Source: Ridgeia piscesae
Lineage: Eukaryota; Annelida; Polychaeta; Sabellida; Siboglinidae
Assembly (NCBI GenBank): GCA_025642075.2
Contig: JAODUO010000555.1
Span: 145,001 to 209,000, forward strand
Direction of reading: 5' to 3'
Length of the DNA: 64,000 bases
Position 1 is the stretch's first letter, and every line of letters starts with the position of its first letter. A program made the position numbers and the translations under genes. The notes under the pieces are model-generated. The model was not told where the DNA came from. It did no database searches and worked only from the letters and a program-made list of their open reading frames with translations. Shown here piece after piece: positions 1 through 13,093 of this stretch.

Positions 1-691
1 GGCCCTGTCATGGTACGGCACTGGCCCTGTCATGGTACGGCACTGGCTCTGTCATGGTACGGCACTGGCCCTGTCATGGTACGGCACTGGCCCTGTCATG
101 GTACGGCACTGGCCCTGTCATGGTACGGCACTGGCACTGTCATGGTACGGCACTGGCTCTGTCATGGTACGGCACTGGCCCTGTCATGGTACGGCACTGG
201 CCCTGTCATGGTACGGCACTGGCTCTGTCATGGTATGGCACTGGCCCTGTCATGGTACGGCACTGGCCCTGTCATGGTACGGCACTGGCCCTGTCATGGT
301 ACGGCACTGGCCCTGTCATGGTACGGCACTGGCTCTGTCATGGTACGACACTGGCTTTGTCATGGTACGACACTGGCTCTGTCATGGTACGGTACTGGCT
401 CTGTCATGGTACGACACTGGCTCTGTCATGGTACGACACTGGCTCTGTCATGGTACGGTACTGGCTCTGTCATGGTACGGTACTGGCTCTGTCATGGTAC
501 GGTACTGGCTCTGTCATGGTACGGTACTGGCTCTGTCATGGTACGACACTGGCTCTGTCATGGTACGGTACTGGCTCTGTCATGGTACGACACTGGCTCT
601 GTCATGGTACGACACTGGCTCTGTCATGGTACGGCACTGGCTCTGTCATGGTACGGTACTGGCTCTGTCATGGTACGACACTGGCTCTGTC
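1..691. repeat. 22-bp satellite, left half (about 31 copies, continues off window)
   Basis: Tandem 22-bp units built around CTGTCATGGTACGGCACTGG. Early units read GGCCC and GGCAC; from about 330 onward most read GGCTC and GACAC or GGTAC. Because 22 is not a multiple of three, all three plus frames read the same repeating peptide with no stop. This is a satellite property and not coding evidence. The array resumes at 2720 in the same orientation and phase. Confidence 0.97.
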
Positions 692-978
692 CATGGGCGT
701 CGATCGGTGGGGGACGGGGGGGACGCGTCCCCCCACTTTTCAGCGTGGGGGGACAGCATAGAAATTGTCCCCCCACTTTTCAGCTCAGAAAAATTGCGAG
801 GCATATAGCCTTACTCACCACTCCTCTCTCTTAAAAGCCGCTACACAGGACTAGCTAGACTATAAACTCGCGATATGAAGTTCCGACCATGCACCTATTA
901 GAAAATCGACTAGATAAATTGCTTCGCTGGCCACACCGCGCAATTTGATCTTACTTCAGTAAATAATCATCATGCCGG

Positions 979-1109
979 TGTAGCACTTACATTTTTTCGG
1001 CGATATAAACGTTCCGATTGACGTTTCTGCGCATGCGCGATAAATGTAAAACATTAATGTGCAGCGAAAGGACAATGCATTTATGGTATAAATATTACGG
1101 GATGTTTTG

Positions 1110-1178
<69 letters not shown>

Positions 1179-1470
1179 TATTTGTAGCAAATTAACACGA
1201 GGCAAACAAGTTTTGAAGCATGTTTTGATAGCAAACGTGACCATAATCCGTGACGGTGATTTAAACAAACGTAAGATGTTATTGTATTGAACGACATTTT
1301 AAACAACTCTTCACAGTAATCATCACAGGAGAGTTGACGAACAGCCCGTGGCATTCAAACAAACACAAAAATTTTCGTTTCGCTGCACATTGGTGATTTT
1401 ATATTTATCGCGCATGCACAGAAACGTCAATCGGAAAGTTTATAACGACCGGAAAAATGTAAGCGCGACA
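979..1470. mobile_element. nested MITE with long terminal inverted repeats
   Basis: The left arm (979 to about 1072) and right arm (about 1375 to 1470) are inverted copies of roughly 95 bp. Shared words include CCGATTGACGTTTCTG, GCATGCGCGATAAAT and AATGTGCAGCGAAA. The centre holds a (TA)n run. The element sits inside the first copy of the hAT-like internal sequence and is absent from the second copy at 1711-2231, which gives an approximate empty site. CGG follows the right end and precedes the left end, a possible 3-bp duplication that I cannot prove. No coding capacity is seen. Confidence 0.7.
1110..1176. repeat. (TA)n microsatellite inside the MITE
   Basis: Uninterrupted TA dinucleotides occupy the centre of the nested MITE. 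Confidence 0.97.
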
Positions 1471-1710
1471 CGGGGCTGAGCCGCTGCCGTGCTCTATCGG
1501 TTTGCATTCTTGTGTTGATATTATTAGTAGGTTCTAGCCATCAAGCACATAGTAAATTATGAAATTTGTGTTTCACATTCACCCCCCTGCCTGCTTGATG
1601 CTTATCGCCTACGACCGAAGCGGCGGATTCCTGCACTTTGTGTAACTTATTCCCATTTGAGTGATGACAAATTTCTTTGCCAAAATGAAGGATTGGGAAG
1701 TTCTACACAG

Positions 1711-2231
1711 CATGGGCGTCGATCGGTGGGGGACGAGGGGACCACGTCCCCCCACTTTTCAGCCTAAGGGGACAGCATAGGAAATGTCCACCCACTTTTT
1801 CAGTTCATAAAAACAAATTTACAGGCAAATAGCGAGGCTGATCACTCCCCTCTCTTAAAAACCCTACATCCGCACTAGTAGTAAAATTAATATACGAGTT
1901 CAGATATAAACTTCCGACTACCCAGTGGAAAATTATTAGATAAATTACTTGGTTGGCCGCAATTAAGTCTTAGTTCAGTAAATATTCACCATGCCGGGCT
2001 CAATTTTGCACCTTTGTGTGGATATATTAATAGGCACTAGCCATCAAGCACATTATAGATTATTAATTTTTGTTTATCCTGTCACCCCTTGGATTGCAGC
2101 CTGGTCGCCCTGGTGGGTAATTATATCGGTTACGGCGGAACCAGCGGATTTCTGCACTTTGTGTAATTTGATCCCATTTGAGTGATGACAAATTTCTTTG
2201 CCAAATGGTGGGATTGGGAAGTCCTACACAG
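1711..2231. repeat. tandem second copy of the hAT-like left internal segment
   Basis: This stretch restarts with CATGGGCGTCGATCGGTGGG and follows the order of 692-1710: CCCCCCACTTTTCAG, ACTCC(C)CTCTCTTAAAA, CACCATGCCGG-like, AGCCATCAAGCACAT, TTTGAGTGATGACAAATTTC and CTACACAG. Without the nested MITE the first copy is about 527 bp and this one is 521 bp. The copies differ at many bases and by small indels, so the duplication is not recent. Confidence 0.8.
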
Positions 2232-2321
2232 GCACCCGTGTAACATTTGCATCTTTTCACCACGGACCAAAGATATAAATAGAACACACTAGTAGAACTA
2301 TGGGGGAAAGATTAATGCCAT

Positions 2322-2399
2322 GGACTTAGTGCCGCGGATTTATATGCACATAGTGCCGCGGATTTATATGCACATGAACTTAGTGCCGCGGATTTATAT
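2322..2399. repeat. three short copies of a GTGCCGCGGATTTATAT word
   Basis: TAGTGCCGCGGATTTATAT occurs three times within 80 bp at slightly different spacings, inside the right part of the hAT-like element. Confidence 0.85.
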
Positions 2400-2560
2400 T
2401 GTCACTCTCTGAATCAGGCAAGCAGTTATGGGTCCAAAGTCTAGCCTCCAAATTTTCAGGGATTGGGGTGAGCCATGTCTCCTCTTCAAATATATGTAGC
2501 CAACATAACTATTTTAAATAGCATAACATAGAGGCCTTTGTTTATTTTAGAATTAGCACC

Positions 2561-2562
<2 letters not shown>

Positions 2563-2642
<80 letters not shown>

Positions 2643-2680
2643 CATATATATATATATATATCCACACATATATTTTAATC
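2563..2680. repeat. (TA)n microsatellite with CA interruptions
   Basis: A nearly pure TA run close to the right end of the hAT-like element, broken by ATTATA and by ACACATACATA. Confidence 0.95.
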
Positions 2681-2719
2681 TGTCCCTCCCCCCACTTTAA
2701 AACTGGATCGACGCCCCTG

Positions 2720-3215
2720 GCTCTGTCATGGTACGACACTGGCTCTGTCACGGTACGGCACTGGCTCTGTCATGGTACGACACTGGCTCTGTCATGGTAC
2801 GACACTGGCTCTGTCATGGTACGACACTGGCTCTGTCACGGTACGGCACTGGCTCTGTCATGGTACGACACTGGCTCTGTCATGGTACGACACTGGCTCT
2901 GTCATGGTACGACACTGGCTCTGTCATGGTACGACACTGGCTCTGTCACGGTACGGCACTGGCTCTGTCATGGTACGACACTGGCTCTGTCATGGTACGA
3001 CACTGGCTCTGTCATGGTACGACACTGGCTCTGTCACGGTACGGCACTGGCTCTGTCATGGTAGGACACTGGCTCTGTCACGGTACGGCACTGGCTCTGT
3101 CATGGTACGACACTGGCTCTGTCATGGTACGACACTGGCTCTGTCATGGTACGACACTGGCTCTGTCATGGTACGACACTGGCTCTGTCACGGTACGGCA
3201 CTGGCTCTGTCATGG
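2720..3215. repeat. 22-bp satellite, right half (about 22 copies)
   Basis: This is the same satellite as 1-691, resuming after the transposon. Most units read ATGGTACGACACTGGCTCTG. A variant reading CACGGTACGGCAC appears six times at spacings of 88, 110, 88, 44 and 110 bp, all multiples of 22, so some multi-unit blocks were duplicated. The array ends at GGAGCGGCTTGTAG. Confidence 0.96.
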
Positions 3216-4077
3216 AGCGGCTTGTAGATGGTACGCTGGTTTTGTCTTCGCTTAAATTGTAACTAAAAGTAGTGGCTGTCTGCCGGGGAGAGGGAGTTAA
3301 ATGTCATATTTTGGGGACCCACCTACTGTGAATTTTTAATATAATGAACAGTTTTTCGGGTTCTCATCGTGAGAAAATATTCGACAAAGCTATATTGATA
3401 TTCTTAATTTGTTCTCGTTTCCTTGAACCGTTCATAAATGCAGTTTGGAGAATCTCTGCTCTTCCTCGTGACTCTATTAACCTGATACATAGTAATGTTA
3501 TATTATACACCAGGGGCGCCACGTCTCATTGTGAGTAGCTGCGATTGCGCTATAAAATGATCGATAGATGGCGACACTATAATGTCAAAACGTCAAGCAA
3601 AATTTAGTACCGGGTAAATTACTTAGCCGCATAATTTCTGTGCGGCTGGCTACACATACGGCAGAAAATAAGTTTAACTTCATTTCAGCAGAACCATCTA
3701 GAAACGACTGACTGAAACGCTAAAAGTAATAAACTCCATTACTGTAAGTTGCAAATAATTAAATCTAATATTTTTTGAAATCACCGTAGATACTCAGTTT
3801 ACCTTCAAAATTAGTTTGATGTCGTTTGATTGTCACAGGGCAATAAAACAGCCGTAGATATAATGCAAGTTTAAGCTATCACGAAGTTAATAACGGGAAT
3901 AAGTGAAAAAGTAACAACAAATTGTTGGGAACATCCAATAACGTATTTGTTGATAACAATTATTATGAAATTGTTATGGATGCATAAAAATATATAATTC
4001 TACCATTCTACCAATCCACACTGTGCATTTGAAGAAACATAATTATAATAAAGAATGGTTTGAGGTTGTTTGCATTA
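3216..4077. other. non-repetitive AT-rich spacer
   Basis: No convincing gene is seen. A CAGGGGCGCCACG word at 3512 resembles a hAT terminus, but I find no partner end or target duplication. Confidence 0.6.
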
Positions 4078-7000
4078 GATTGTACACCATAAACCCAGGG
4101 ACACAACGGGAAGGATCATGAGACTTTGTACATCACCAAAGTAAAAGTGTACAACAGGAAGGATCATGAGACTTTGTACACCACCAAAGTAAAAGTGTAC
4201 AACAGGAAAGATCATGATATTTTGTACATCACCAAAGTAAAAGTGTACAACATGAAAGATCATGAGACTTTGTATATCACCAAAGTAAAAGTGTACAACA
4301 GGAAGGATCGTGAGACTTTGTACATCACCAAAGTAAAAGTGTACAACATGAAAGATCATGAGACTTTGTATATCACCAAAGTAAAAGTGTACAACAGGAA
4401 GGATCGTGAGACTTTGTACATCACCAAAGTAAAAGTATACAACAGGAAAGATCATGAGACTTGGTACACCACCAAAGTAAAAGTGTACAACAGGAAGGAT
4501 CGTGAGACTTTTTATATCACCAAAGTAAAAGTGTACAACAGGAAAGATCATGAGACTTTGTACATCACCAAAGTAAAAGTGTACAACATGAAAGATCATG
4601 AGACTTTGTATATCACCAAAGTAAAAGTGTACAACAGGAAGGATCGTGAGACTTTGTACATCACCAAAGTAAAAGTATACAACAGGAAAGATCATGATAC
4701 TTTGTACATCACCAAAGTAAAAGTGTACAACAGGAAAGATCATGAGACTTTGTACATCACCAAAGTAAAAGTGTACAACAGGAAAGATCATGAGACTTTG
4801 TACATCACCAAAGTAAAAGTGTACAACAGGAAAGATCATGATACTTTGTACATCACCAAAGTAAAAGTGTACAACAGGAAAGATCATGAGACTTTGTACA
4901 TCACCAAAGTAAAAGTGTACAACATGAAAGATCATGAGACTTTGTACATCACCAAAGTAAAAGTGTACAACAGGAAAGATCATGAGACTTTGTACATCAC
5001 CAAAGTAAAAGTGTACAACAGGAAAGATCATGAGACTTTGTACATCACCAAAGTAAAAGTATACAACAGGAAAGATCATGAGACTTTGTACAGCACCAAA
5101 GTAAAAGTGTACAACAGGAAAGATCATGAGACTTTGTATATCACCAAAGTAAAAGTGTACAACAGGAAAGATCATGAGACTTGGTACATCACCAAAGTAA
5201 AAGTGTACAACAGGAAAGATCATGAGACTTTGTACATCACCAAAGTAAAAGTGTACAACAGGAAAGATCATGAGACTTTGTACATCACCAAAGTAAAAGT
5301 GTACAACAGGAAAGATCATGAGACTTTGTACATCACCAAAGTAAAAGTGTACAACAGGAAAGATCATGAGACTTTGTACATCACCAAAGTAAAAGTGTAC
5401 AACAGGAAAGATCATGAGACTTTGTACATCACCAAAGTAAAAGTGTACAACAGGAAAGATCATGAGACTTTGTACATCACCAAAGTAAAAGTGTACAACA
5501 GGAAAGATCATGAGACTTTGTACATCACCAAAGTAAAAGTGTACAACAGGAAAGATCATGAGACTTTGTACATCACCAAAGTAAAAGTGTACAACAGGAA
5601 AGATCATGAGACTTTGTACATCACCAAAGTAAAAGTGTACAACAGGAAAGATCATGAGACTTTGTACATCACCAAAGTAAAAGTATACAACAGGAAAGAT
5701 CATGAGACTTGGTACACCACCAAAGTAAAAGTGTACAACAGGAAAGATCATGAGACTTTGTACATCACCAAAGTAAAAGTGTACAACAGGAAGATCATGA
5801 GACTTTGTACATCACCAAAGTAAAAGTGTACAACAGGAAAGATCATGAGACTTTGTACATCACCAAAGTAAAAGTGTACAACGGGAAAAGGATCATGAGA
5901 CTTTGTACATCACCAAAGTAAAAGTGTACAACAGGAAAGATCATGAGACTTGGTACACCACCAAAGTAAAAGTGTACAACAGGAAAGATCATGAGACTTT
6001 GTACATCACCAAAGTAAAAGTGTACAACAGGAAGGATCGTGAGACTTTGTACATCACCAAAGTAAAAGTATACAACAGGAAAGATCATGAGACTTGGTAC
6101 ACCACCAAAGTAAAAGTATACAACAGGAAAGATCATGAGACTTTGTACACCACCAAAGTAAAAGTGTACAACAGGAAAGATCATGAGACTTTGTACATCA
6201 CCAAAGTAAAAGTGTACAACAGGAAAGATCATGAGACTTTGTACATCACCAAAGTAAAAGTGTACAACATGAAAGATCATGAGACTTTGTACATCACCAA
6301 AGTAAAAGTGTACAACAGGAAAGATCATGAGACTTGGTACACCACCATAGTAAAAGTGTACAACAGGAAAGATCATGAGACTTTGTACATCACCAAAGTA
6401 AAAGTGTACAACAGGAAAGATCATGAGACTTTGTACATCACCAAAGTAAAAGTGTACAACAGGAAAGATCATGAGACTTTGTACATCACCAAAGTAAAAG
6501 TGTACAACAGGAAAGATCATGAGACTTTGTACATCACCAAAGTAAAAGTGTACAACAGGAAAGATCATGAGACTTTGTACATCACCAAAGTAAAAGTGTA
6601 CAACAGGAAAGATCATGATACTTTGTACATCACCATAGTAAAAGTGTACAACAGGAAAGATCATGAGACTTTGTATATCACCAAAGTAAAAGTGTACAAC
6701 AGGAAAGATCATGAGACTTGGTACACCACCAAAGTAAAAGTGTACAACAGGAAAGATCATGAGACTTTGTACATCACCAAAGTAAAAGTGTACAACAGGA
6801 AAGATCATGAGACTTTGTACATCACCAAAGTAAAAGTGTACAACAGGAAAGATCATGAGACTTTGTACATCACCAAAGTAAAAGTGTACAACAGGAAAGA
6901 TCATGAGACTTTGTACAGCACCAAAGTAAAAGTGTACAACAGGAAAGATCATGAGACTTTGTACATCACCAAAGTAAAAGTGTACAACAGGAAAGATCAT

Positions 7001-9860
7001 GAGACTTTGTACATCACCAAAGTAAAAGTGTACAACAGGAAAGATCATGAGACTTTGTACAGCACCAAAGTAAAAGTGTACAACAGGAAAGATCATGAGA
7101 CTTTGTACATCACCAAAGTAAAAGTGTACAACAGGAAAGATCATGAGACTTGGTACATCACCAAAGTAAAAGTGTACAACAGGAAAGATCATGAGACTTT
7201 GTACAGCACCAAAGTAAAAGTGTACAACAGGAAAGATCATGAGACTTTGTACACCACCAAAGTAAAAGTGTACAACAGGAAAGATCATGAGACTTTGTAC
7301 ATCACCAAAGTAAAAGTGTACAACAGGAAAGATCATGAGACTTTGTACATCACCAAAGTAAAAGTGTACAACAGGAAAGATCATGAGACTTTGTACAGCA
7401 CCAAAGTAAAAGTGTACAACAGGAAAGATCATGAGACTTTGTACATCACCAAAGTAAAAGTGTACAACAGGAAAGATCATGAGACTTTGTATATCACCAA
7501 AGTAAAAGTGTACAACAGGAAAGATCATGAGACTTTGTACATCACCAAAGTAAAAGTGTACAACAGGAAAGATCATGAGACTTGGTACACCACCAAAGTA
7601 AAAGTGTACAACAGGAAAGATCATGATACTTTGTACATCACCATAGTAAAAGTGTACAACAGGAAAGATCATGAGACTTTGTATATCACCAAAGTAAAAG
7701 TGTACAACATGAAAGATCATGAGACTTTGTACATCACCAAAGTAAAAGTATACAACAGGAAAGATCATGATACTTTGTACATCACCATAGTAAAAGTGTA
7801 CAACAGGAAAGATCATGAGACTTTGTATATCACCAAAGTAAAAGTGTACAACAGGAAGGATCGTGAGACTTTGTACATCACCAAAGTAAAAGTATACAAC
7901 AGGAAAGATCATGAGACTTGGTACACCACCAAAGTAAAAGTGTACAACAGGAAAGATCATGATACTTTGTACATCACCATAGTAAAAGTGTACAACAGGA
8001 AAGATCATGAGACTTTGTACATCACCAAAGTAAAAGTGTACAACATGAAAGATCATGAGACTTTGTATATCACCAAAGTAAAAGTGTACAACAGGAAGGA
8101 TCGTGAGACTTTGTACATCACCAAAGTAAAAGTATACAACAGGAAAGATCATGAGACTTGGTACACCACCAAAGTAAAAGTATACAACAGGAAAGATCAT
8201 GAGACTTGGTACACCACCAAAGTAAAAGTGTACAACAGGAAAGATCATGAGACTTGGTACACCACCATAGTAAAAGTGTACAACAGGAAAGATCATGAGA
8301 CTTTGTACATCACCAAAGTAAAAGTGTACAACATGAAAGATCATGAGACTTTGTACATCACCAAAGTAAAAGTGTACAACAGGAAGGATCATGAGACTTG
8401 GTACACCACCAAAGTAAAAGTGTACAACAGGAAAGATCATGAGACTTTGTACATCACCAAAGTAAAAGTGTACAACAGGAAAGATCATGAGACTTTGTAT
8501 ATCACCAAAGTAAAAGTGTACAACAGGAAAGATCATGAGACTTTGTACATCACCATAGTAAAAGTGTACAACAGGAAAGATCATGAGACTTTGTACATCA
8601 CCAAAGTAAAAGTGTACAACAGGAAAGATCATGAGACTTTGTACATCACCAAAGTAAAAGTGTACAACAGGAAAGATCATGATACTTTGTACATCACCAT
8701 AGTAAAAGTGTACAACAGGAAAGATCATGAGACTTTGTATATCACCAAAGTAAAAGTGTACAACAGGAAGGATCGTGAGACTTTGTACATCACCAAAGTA
8801 AAAGTGTACAACAGGAAAGATCATGAGACTTTGTACATCACCAAAGTAAAAGTGTACAACATGAAAGATCATGAGACTTTGTATATCACCAAAGTAAAAG
8901 TGTACAACAGGAAGGATCGTGAGACTTTGTACATCACCAAAGTAAAAGTGTACAACAGGAAAGATCATGAGACTTTGTACATCACCAAAGTAAAAGTGTA
9001 CAACAGGAAAGATCATGAGACTTTGTACATCACCAAAGTAAAAGTGTACAACAGGAAAGATCATGAGACTTGGTACACCACCAAAGTAAAAGTATACAAC
9101 AGGAAAGATCATGAGACTTGGTACACCACCAAAGTAAAAGTGTACAACAGGAAAGATCATGAGACTTGGTACACCACCAAAGTAAAAGTGTACAACAGGA
9201 AAGATCATGAGACTTTGTACATCACCAAAGTAAAAGTGTACAACAGGAAAGATCATGAGACTTTGTACATCACCAAAGTAAAAGTGTACAACAGGAAAGA
9301 TCATGAGACTTTGTACATCACCAAAGTAAAAGTGTACAACAGGAAAGATCATGAGACTTTGTATATCACCAAAGTAAAAGTGTACAACAGGAAAGATCAT
9401 GAGACTTTGTACATCACCAAAGTAAAAGTATACAACAGGAAAGATCATGAGACTTTGTACATCACCAAAGTAAGTGTACAACAGGAAAGATCATGAGACT
9501 TTGTACATCACCAAAGTAAAAGTGTACAACATGAAAGATCATGAGACTTTGTATATCACCAAAGTAAAAGTGTACAACAGGAAGGATCGTGAGACTTTGT
9601 ACATCACCAAAGTAAAAGTATACAACAGGAAAGATCATGAGACTTTGTACATCACCAAAGTAAGTGTACAACAGGAAAGATCATGAGACTTTGTACATCA
9701 CCAAAGTAAAAGTGTACAACAGGAAAGATCATGAGACTTTGTACATCACCAAAGTAAAAGTGTACAACAGGAAAGATCATGAGACTTTGTACATCACCAA
9801 AGTAAAAGTGTACAACAGGAAAGATCATGAGACTTTGTACATCACCAAAGTAAAAGTGTA
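4078..9860. repeat. 48-bp satellite (about 120 copies)
   Basis: Units of 48 bp centre on AAAGATCATGAGACTTTGTA and CACCAAAGTAAAAGTGTAC. Because 48 is 3x16 and the unit lacks stops in one frame per strand, both strands carry very long open frames (a 16-residue period around KVKVYNRKDHETLY on plus and FPVVHFYFGDVQSLMI on minus). Both strands being open, no splice or start context, and copy-level noise argue against a protein. Frame breaks occur near 5791 (one base lost), 5883-5892 (two gained), 9471 and 9661 (two lost each). Each unit contains two TGTACA palindromes. Confidence 0.97.
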
Positions 9861-10732
9861 TTCACACTAACCCAACACAACAAAATGAAGACAATTATAA
9901 CATTTCTGAACTGTTTATTGGCATATATTAGTGCGAGGTTCACATGGAGCAAAGAATCAACATAAATAAGTTAGACTGAAGCAGCAACGGAAGACAATAG
10001 CGGGCTGAGCCCTTTATGGCTACAGTGAAGCAACAACATAGGACAATAATAGCGGGCTGTGTCCTTCAGTGTTAGCAAGCTGACATAAGATGTAAGCACT
10101 ACTGACCTCATTCGGTCAGTCTGATGGTCAAGTGCACCGGACACCTGCCCACTGCGGCTATCACAAATGTAAGCAGACCTGTACTAATTATAAGTATATT
10201 CTTGTGGAATTTTTTTTAACCAAACCACAGATGGCAAATGATTTTGCCCAATTTTCTGATACAGTAATGATGCACATTACAGGTAATCTGTCAGTATGAT
10301 CAGCGTACACCGTTGCTCTATCAGCGTGCACTGTAGTGTCATTTACCTATGTACAGGATGAAAACGTAACATTACACATGTAGCTTTTTGTGTATAATCT
10401 GAACATAAACAGTTGATGCAGGATATACAGTCTATAGTGTATATATTATGTACAGTCACATGCGTACATGTGTACATGTGTGTACATCATAGAGTGCACA
10501 TCACAGAGTGGACACTGTAGTTTTGTTCACACATTTGTTACGATTACTGAAACACACAGTTTCACATATATTTATGTTAAAAGTCCCTTCTCAAATGGTC
10601 TAACTACCATAGTTCAGGTTCACCAAAGTGCCAATAAAATCACATACACAAGCGCTTTAATTAGACAGCATACTTTTGTTAAAATCACCACAAAAAGCAC
10701 CTTTGATCTTTGCATTGTTTGAATAATCACCT

Positions 10733-10735
<3 letters not shown>
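9861..10735. other. non-repetitive spacer
   Basis: No gene is recognised. A minus-strand AATAAA lies at 9914-9919. It could end a very long 3' UTR of the glypican gene, but I cannot support that. Confidence 0.5.
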
Positions 10736-10770
<35 letters not shown>

Positions 10771-10961
10771 TATATAATATATGTATATATATATATATAT
10801 ATATACATATATGTATATATATACATATATATATATATATATGTATATATATAATATATATATACATATATTATATATATATATATATATATCATATACT
10901 ACTATATATAATATATATATATATGTATATATATACATATATATATATAATATATATATAT

Positions 10962-11004
<43 letters not shown>

Positions 11005-11008
11005 TACA
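10736..11008. repeat. (TA)n-rich microsatellite tract
   Basis: About 270 bp made only of TA steps with periodic ATAC/GTAT and AATATA interruptions. It is self-complementary throughout and therefore prone to cruciform formation and assembly error. Confidence 0.97.
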
Positions 11009-13093
11009 TACATATATGAAGCCAGATAATCTGTCATACTCAAGACATTATGGACATATTTATAGTGCCCAATGATTTTATCAAAATTAAATAATGCATT
11101 TGCATTCAAGTGTTAGATGCGTTTGATTCTTTTAGCACTGATTCTAGTGAGCGAAACAATTTTATTGAGGAAGGATCTCTAAATTAAGCAAAATTATTTT
11201 AAAAAAAAGCACATTGCTTATATAAAGGACACACGTGACACATTTACTTGACATGACACAACCTCCTTAACGTACCACTTTCTTAACATCAACTTGACAA
11301 CCTCTCAGAAGTGGCCATCGTCTAAGACAACATCCAGCTACCACAAAGACAATGTGACAAAGTGTCAACATTTGACTTCTCTGTCACATTCAACATCTGT
11401 GCCATCCTGGACACTTGACTGACACTTGACTGACACTTGACTGGACACTTGACTGTCCAGTATAGCCACATACAATTATGCAATTGATTTAAAACAGACA
11501 CGCAACAATTTGCCACAAACACAGCCCACCGACCTGTAGAAACACTCTTTGACACACGATGACAACATAAACTTTGCAGGTTGTTGCTGATGTTATTCAC
11601 TTTAATGTGTCATCAGTTGCATCAAGATGCCACCAGGGGAAGAAATAATATCTGTATGTGTCATGACATATATGCATGTGTCATATGACATATACACCAG
11701 ACTGTTTACCTAGATGGATCAACTGGTATGACATTCAGTGACACGTGACATGTCCATGTCAAATCAGAGTCACATCAGACTAGTATAGACTGCTGTGTTT
11801 ATACAAGACACCAGACATATAGAGACAGCAGTACTGTAAGACAGTATGGTAAGACAGTATGGTAAGATAGTACGGTAAGACTGTATGGTAAGATTGTATT
11901 GTAAGATAGTATGGTAAGACTGTATTTGGAAGACACTATAATAGGATGTTGAGGTAATACAATAGGGTAACTTGTTAAGGTAATACAGTAAAACCTAAAT
12001 ATAGTAAGGCAAACTATAACATGGTAAAACAGTAAGATAATATAGTGCAGTTATATGGTAAGGTAATACAATTGGGTAAGATGGTAAGTCAGGTAAGACA
12101 ATAGTGTAAGACGATACAATATGACTGTGACAAGTGACGGTTGGACATACTTCCTGCCTAGAACATATCATGAAACAATGACAATGTGGAAGACATTGAC
12201 ATACCAACGCACATAATGACACATGTTGACATACTGATGTGTCCGTATGTTGACATGCTCATTGACATATCTACATGTTGATATACTTATTGACGTGTCT
12301 ATAAGTTGACACAAATGTGCCTACATCAGTAGTCATGCATAATATAAGAGAAAGTACCCTAGGGACTGTGCCATGTGACATCGTCACACATCAATCGACA
12401 CAACCATCTGATGACACCACAAGTTGACACGTCATGTTCACATAACCATGTAATACATCTCATGTTTACATGGAATGGTTTCACTCTCACCGGATGAAAC
12501 ACTGTCTGTTGACGACTTGATCAAATGTCATCTGTTTCATTCATTTGATGACAATATTCATGTCACAATATGATGACATAGTTATCATGTGGTCACTCAT
12601 TGTCATGTGTCATACAGATGACGTCACATCATGCCACTATGACAATATAATTATACAGGGTGTGTGCAACACCAGACATCACATTTAAGACATCCTTAAG
12701 ACAAAAACATCTTTAAAAACTTCAGACATTCTCTATAACAAATTCAATACAAAATATCAACACAATTTCATTCACCCGCCATCTGCAGATTTACTTAGTG
12801 ATTAAAGTCAATCATTTAACACAAGAAACATCACTCACAGTGAATACCATCTTTATCAAATCAGGCTGGACCTTGTTTGGATAGCTCAAACCGAAGATCT
12901 GTGACAATTTTCAGTAAAACAAATTCCTATTTTAACACCTTATATGCCTAAAAGCATTGTCTAATTTAACTCTTTCTAATAAAACTGCACACACCCTCTC
13001 ACTGCCCAGCTAGTCCCATGTGCCCTACGTCTGCATCATCCTGTTCTCCCCACCACTGGGAAACAAAGCATTCTGGCAGCTGACACGGTCACT
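11009..13093. other. 3' flank of the glypican-like gene with small cryptic repeats
   Basis: No gene is recognised. It contains an 11-bp repeat of ACTTGACTGAC type (about 11407-11456), a 13-bp repeat GTAAGACAGTATG (about 11836-11935, seven diverged copies) and a 28-bp degenerate repeat beginning TGTTGACATACT (about 12224-12312). The words TGACA and TGTCA are conspicuously frequent throughout. A minus-strand AATAAA is at 11161-11166. Confidence 0.6.

Larger units (their letters stand above)
692..2719. mobile_element. hAT-like non-autonomous DNA transposon inserted in the 22-bp satellite
   Basis: The left end reads CATGGGCGTCGATC and the right end, reverse-complemented, reads CAGGGGCGTCGATC: 13 of 14 bases match, with a CAG(G)GGCG-type terminus typical of hAT elements. 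The 8 bases before the left end (684-691) and after the right end (2720-2727) are both GCTCTGTC, an exact 8-bp target-site duplication as hAT transposases make. Subterminal G/C-rich words (CCCCCCACTTTTCAG) occur at the left end, and a related CCCCCCACTTTAAAA lies at the right end. No transposase is visible, so the element is non-autonomous or decayed. The family name is inferred from termini and duplication length only. Confidence 0.75.

Noticed and set aside
3512..3560. CAGGGGCGCCACG as another hAT terminus
   Set aside because: No inverted partner and no target duplication were found.
4078..9860. Very long open frames (558-1212 codons) on both strands as a repeat protein
   Set aside because: The unit is 48 bp with no stop in one frame per strand, so openness is automatic. 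Both strands are equally open, frames break at random indels, and there is no start, signal or splice context.
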